Origin: Magnetospirillum sp. 64-120
Lineage (GTDB): Bacteria; Pseudomonadota; Alphaproteobacteria; Rhodospirillales; Magnetospirillaceae
NCBI GenBank assembly: GCA_001898825.1
Contig: MKVK01000051.1
Coordinates: forward strand, 98,456-162,455
Direction: 5' to 3'
Length of the DNA stretch: 64,000 nucleotides
Part shown: piece after piece, positions 62,035 to 64,000 of the stretch
Layout: each line of letters starts with the position of its first letter
Numbering within the stretch: position 1 is the first letter of the stretch
Program-made: the position numbers and the translations under genes
Notes under the pieces: model-generated
Told to the model about the DNA's origin: nothing
The model's database searches: none
The model's input: the letters and a program-made list of their open reading frames with translations, nothing else

Positions 62035-62748
62035 TCAGTCGAACAGGTTGTAGCGAAGGATGCAGTAAAGCGCCCTAACGCCGTCTTTCCAGCCGATCTT
62101 CTTGCCTTCTTCGTAGGTGCGCCCGTCATAGGAGATGCCAACCTCGAAGATCTTCGGACGCGGCGAGATCCTCGCCACCTTGGCGGTGATCTCGGGCTCG
62201 AAACCAAAGCGGTTCTCGACGATGACGATGTTCTTGATCACTTCGCGGCGGAAAACCTTGTAGCAGGTTTCCATGTCGGTCAGCGTCAGGTCCGAAAACA
62301 TGTTCGAGGCCAGCGTCAGCACCTTGTTGGCGACCGAATGCCAGAAATACAGCACGCGGGTTTCCTCGCCGCCCTTGAAGCGAGAACCGAAGACCACGTC
62401 GGCACGACCCTGGACGATGGGCGACAACAGCTTGGGATAATCCGACGGGCTGTATTCAAGGTCCGCGTCCTGAACCAGGACGATGTCGCCGGTGGCGCTG
62501 GCGAAACCGGTCCGCAGGGCCGCGCCCTTGCCTTGGTTGACGCCATGAACCTGAAGGCTGATGCACGGGTTGTCCTCGGCCAGTTGCCGGATGACCGCCA
62601 CGGAATTGTCTTTCGACCCGTCATCGACGATGACGATTTCCAAATCCAAACCCAGTCGATCGGCGGACAGAACGCGGTCGACAATGGCCTTAAGGGTGCG
62701 TTCCTCATTATAGCAAGGAATGACGACACTAAGTTTGCTGATAGTCAT
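62035..62748 (-). CDS. Family 2 glycosyltransferase, dolichol-phosphate-mannose-synthase-like
   Basis: A 237-residue GT2 enzyme: [60 protein letters not shown], the DAD metal motif in [12 protein letters not shown], and [17 protein letters not shown]. The pattern fits enzymes loading a hexose onto polyprenyl phosphate or modifying lipid-linked glycans. ATG 62748 has AGGA ~6 bp upstream. No membrane helices are seen apart from the hydrophobic VLTLASNMF region. It is followed closely by cysD. Confidence 0.93.
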   Translation of the reverse strand: MTISKLSVVIPCYNEERTLKAIVDRVLSADRLGLDLEIVIVDDGSKDNSVAVIRQLAEDNPCISLQVHGVNQGKGAALRTGFASATGDIVLVQDADLEYSPSDYPKLLSPIVQGRADVVFGSRFKGGEETRVLYFWHSVANKVLTLASNMFSDLTLTDMETCYKVFRREVIKNIVIVENRFGFEPEITAKVARISPRPKIFEVGISYDGRTYEEGKKIGWKDGVRALYCILRYNLFD

Positions 62749-62801
62749 GGCTTGTCCTAAGGCTGAGGCGGGCATCAGCATCGTGTTTGACACCTCTGCG
62801 G

Positions 62802-63521
62802 TCAAGATTGTGTTTTTTGCGCCACCAGAACCAAATTCTTGCCCCATGGGGGCCGGCACAGGTTTTCCAGAGGCCGCATGACGGGAACCACGGCGCGGTC
62901 GAACACCATGGCCGAAGTCGGATCGAAACACGTGCTGCCACCTTTGGTGAAAACCAGCCACCAGGCCAGAGCCCCGGCGGCGTCCAGGTAGTGGCAGCGC
63001 CGTACGGTCAGACCGGCGGACTGGACGGCATCGGACAATTCAACCCGGCGATAACGCCGATGATGCCCCAAAATCTTATCCATTTTCGAAAACAGCGCCG
63101 GCAAGGCCGGAACGAACAGCAAAAGATGGCCGCCGGGTCGAAGAAGACGGTGGAACTGCCGCAGCACCAGACCATCGTCGACCACGTGTTCCAGTACGTT
63201 GACCAGCATGACCGCGTCATAGCTGGCCTCGGGCTGAAGGGCTGCGTGTTCTTCGATGCTGGCGCCCGCCACCGTCACGGCCGGATCGTCGGCGAAACGC
63301 TCGCGCAGGCGCGGCAGCAGGTTCAAAGCCGGCTCGACCAAAGTCAGTCGGCTGACCTGGGGGCGCACCATCCGGGCAATGTTGCCAATTCCGGCTCCGT
63401 ATTCAATCACATCGCCACACAAATGCGGGGCGAAGCGCGACAAAATCCAGTCCTGGTAACGCGGCAGATCCGACAAAGCCTCAAGGTCGTGACCGTCGTA
63501 AACCGTCACCCCATCCATCAT
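62802..63521 (-). CDS. Class I SAM-dependent methyltransferase
   Basis: A 239-residue methyltransferase with motif I VIEYGAGIGNIARMV, strand 2 LTLVEPALNLLP, YDAVMLVNVLEHVVDDG and LLRPGGHLLLFVPALPALF. HHRRYRRVELSDAVQSAG is a block common in methyltransferases next to GT2 genes. The ATG 63521 is set by an ATGA overlap with the O-antigen ligase-like gene. The acceptor is unknown; methylation of a glycan or a lipid-linked intermediate is likely from context. Confidence 0.88.
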   Translation of the reverse strand: MMDGVTVYDGHDLEALSDLPRYQDWILSRFAPHLCGDVIEYGAGIGNIARMVRPQVSRLTLVEPALNLLPRLRERFADDPAVTVAGASIEEHAALQPEASYDAVMLVNVLEHVVDDGLVLRQFHRLLRPGGHLLLFVPALPALFSKMDKILGHHRRYRRVELSDAVQSAGLTVRRCHYLDAAGALAWWLVFTKGGSTCFDPTSAMVFDRAVVPVMRPLENLCRPPWGKNLVLVAQKTQS

Positions 63522-64000
63522 GGGTCTATCCTGGTTCGGGGGGGGAACAAAGCCAAGGGAACGATCATGGCCAAAGCGAGCAGCCACCAGCTTTGCCAAG
63601 CGCCAAAAGCTGAACTGGCGCAGACCAATCCGCTGGCCAAACCGGCGAGACCGCCGCAATGGGACGGTGACGGCAGCTTGGCGGCGGCGGCGGCAATCAG
63701 CGCGGCGCACAGACCGGCCATGGCAAAGGCTCCGACCATTCCCAGTTCCAGCCACCAATGCAGGATGGCGTTATGGGGATGAAGCGGCAGCATCTGCTCG
63801 AACATCAGCCACTCGCGACCGTCGACGGTGCGGCCGACCTTGATGGTGTCCTCGCTGCCGGGCATGACCCGGGCGGCATCCATGCCCCACCCCAAAACCG
63901 GCTTTTCGGCCACGCGGTCGGCGGTGAAATGCCAAATGGTCAGGCGGTGATGCGCCGAATTGGGTATCCACGGATGGGCGTCCCACAATTCCTGCGGCGG
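63518..64000 (-). CDS. C-terminal part of an O-antigen ligase/polymerase-like membrane protein (cut by the right edge)
   Basis: The frame is open to the right end of the window, so only the last ~160 residues are seen. The visible part starts with a periplasmic loop, NSAHHRLTIWHFTADRVAEK, then PVLGWGMDAARVMPG and LPLHPHNAILHWWLELGMVG, the PHN(A/I)..W.E.G motif of the Wzy_C/WaaL family. It ends with three hydrophobic helices. It would ligate or polymerise lipid-linked repeat units in the periplasm. It is coupled by ATGA to the methyltransferase gene. Confidence 0.85.
   Translation of the reverse strand, partial: PPQELWDAHPWIPNSAHHRLTIWHFTADRVAEKPVLGWGMDAARVMPGSEDTIKVGRTVDGREWLMFEQMLPLHPHNAILHWWLELGMVGAFAMAGLCAALIAAAAAKLPSPSHCGGLAGLASGLVCASSAFGAWQSWWLLALAMIVPLALFPPRTRIDP

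Noticed and set aside
1-64000. CRISPR arrays, tRNA/rRNA genes, insertion sequences and magnetosome genes
   Set aside because: I scanned the intergenic gaps and gene products; none shows spaced direct repeats, cloverleaf-like sequence, transposase motifs or mam/mms proteins.

Overview
The window reads as one chromosomal stretch of a GC-rich alphaproteobacterium of the Rhodospirillales type, most like Magnetospirillum and relatives. The inference rests on gene families and neighbourhoods: a large NAD-specific glutamate dehydrogenase, leuS-lptE-holA preceded by a DUF3576 lipoprotein, thrC followed by an M16 peptidase, comF/grxC/nitrilase/DUF1178, and the porin type. No magnetosome genes, rRNA, tRNA, CRISPR array, insertion sequence or replication origin were seen.

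Layout. Positions 1-5.6 kb hold the end of an M48 protease gene and, on the minus strand, a signalling group (elbB, a PAS-LuxR regulator, an output-less Cache sensor, a CHASE-PAS-PAS histidine kinase). At 5.7-11.3 kb are an M32 carboxypeptidase, a low-GC HEPN/Abi-type gene that looks acquired, thrC with a hairpin-rich leader, an M16 peptidase and a Nudix hydrolase. At 11.4-16.4 kb a minus-strand group carries two paralogous genes of unknown function, map, sfsA and a methyltransferase. At 16.4-25.9 kb are mostly housekeeping genes: comF, grxC, a nitrilase, DUF1178, asnB with an unusual OmpR-type regulator, ribA, an unknown gene behind a good sigma-54 promoter match, an L,D-transpeptidase, yggS and a ThiE-like gene. 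At 26-28.6 kb is a tandem porin pair; the downstream copy has lost one base. At 28.7-40.6 kb come two glycosyltransferase-type genes, the DUF3576-leuS-lptE-holA group and the 1596-residue glutamate dehydrogenase.

From 40.6 kb to the right edge the window is a surface-polysaccharide locus. It starts with gmhA, a SxtJ/SxtK-like small membrane pair and a NodU/CmcH carbamoyltransferase. A tightly coupled minus-strand operon follows (bi-domain oxidoreductase, WecA-like initiating transferase, epimerase, manC, exonuclease). Then come plus-strand modification genes (a second asnB, methyltransferases, a polysaccharide deacetylase, an epimerase, a glycosyltransferase) with a FemAB-like gene on the opposite strand. 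The last minus-strand group has an O-antigen ligase/polymerase fragment, a methyltransferase, a glycosyltransferase, NodPQ-like cysD-cysNC, a SIS isomerase and wecB. Together they suggest a glycan decorated by carbamoylation, methylation, deacetylation and possibly sulfation, built on an undecaprenyl-linked primer. A decayed methyltransferase remnant lies inside the locus.

Genes are packed very tightly. Same-strand neighbours often overlap by ATGA/GTGA, and six convergent pairs overlap at their 3' ends. Most long open frames opposite real genes (for example opposite leuS and the glutamate dehydrogenase) are GC-rich shadows and are left out.
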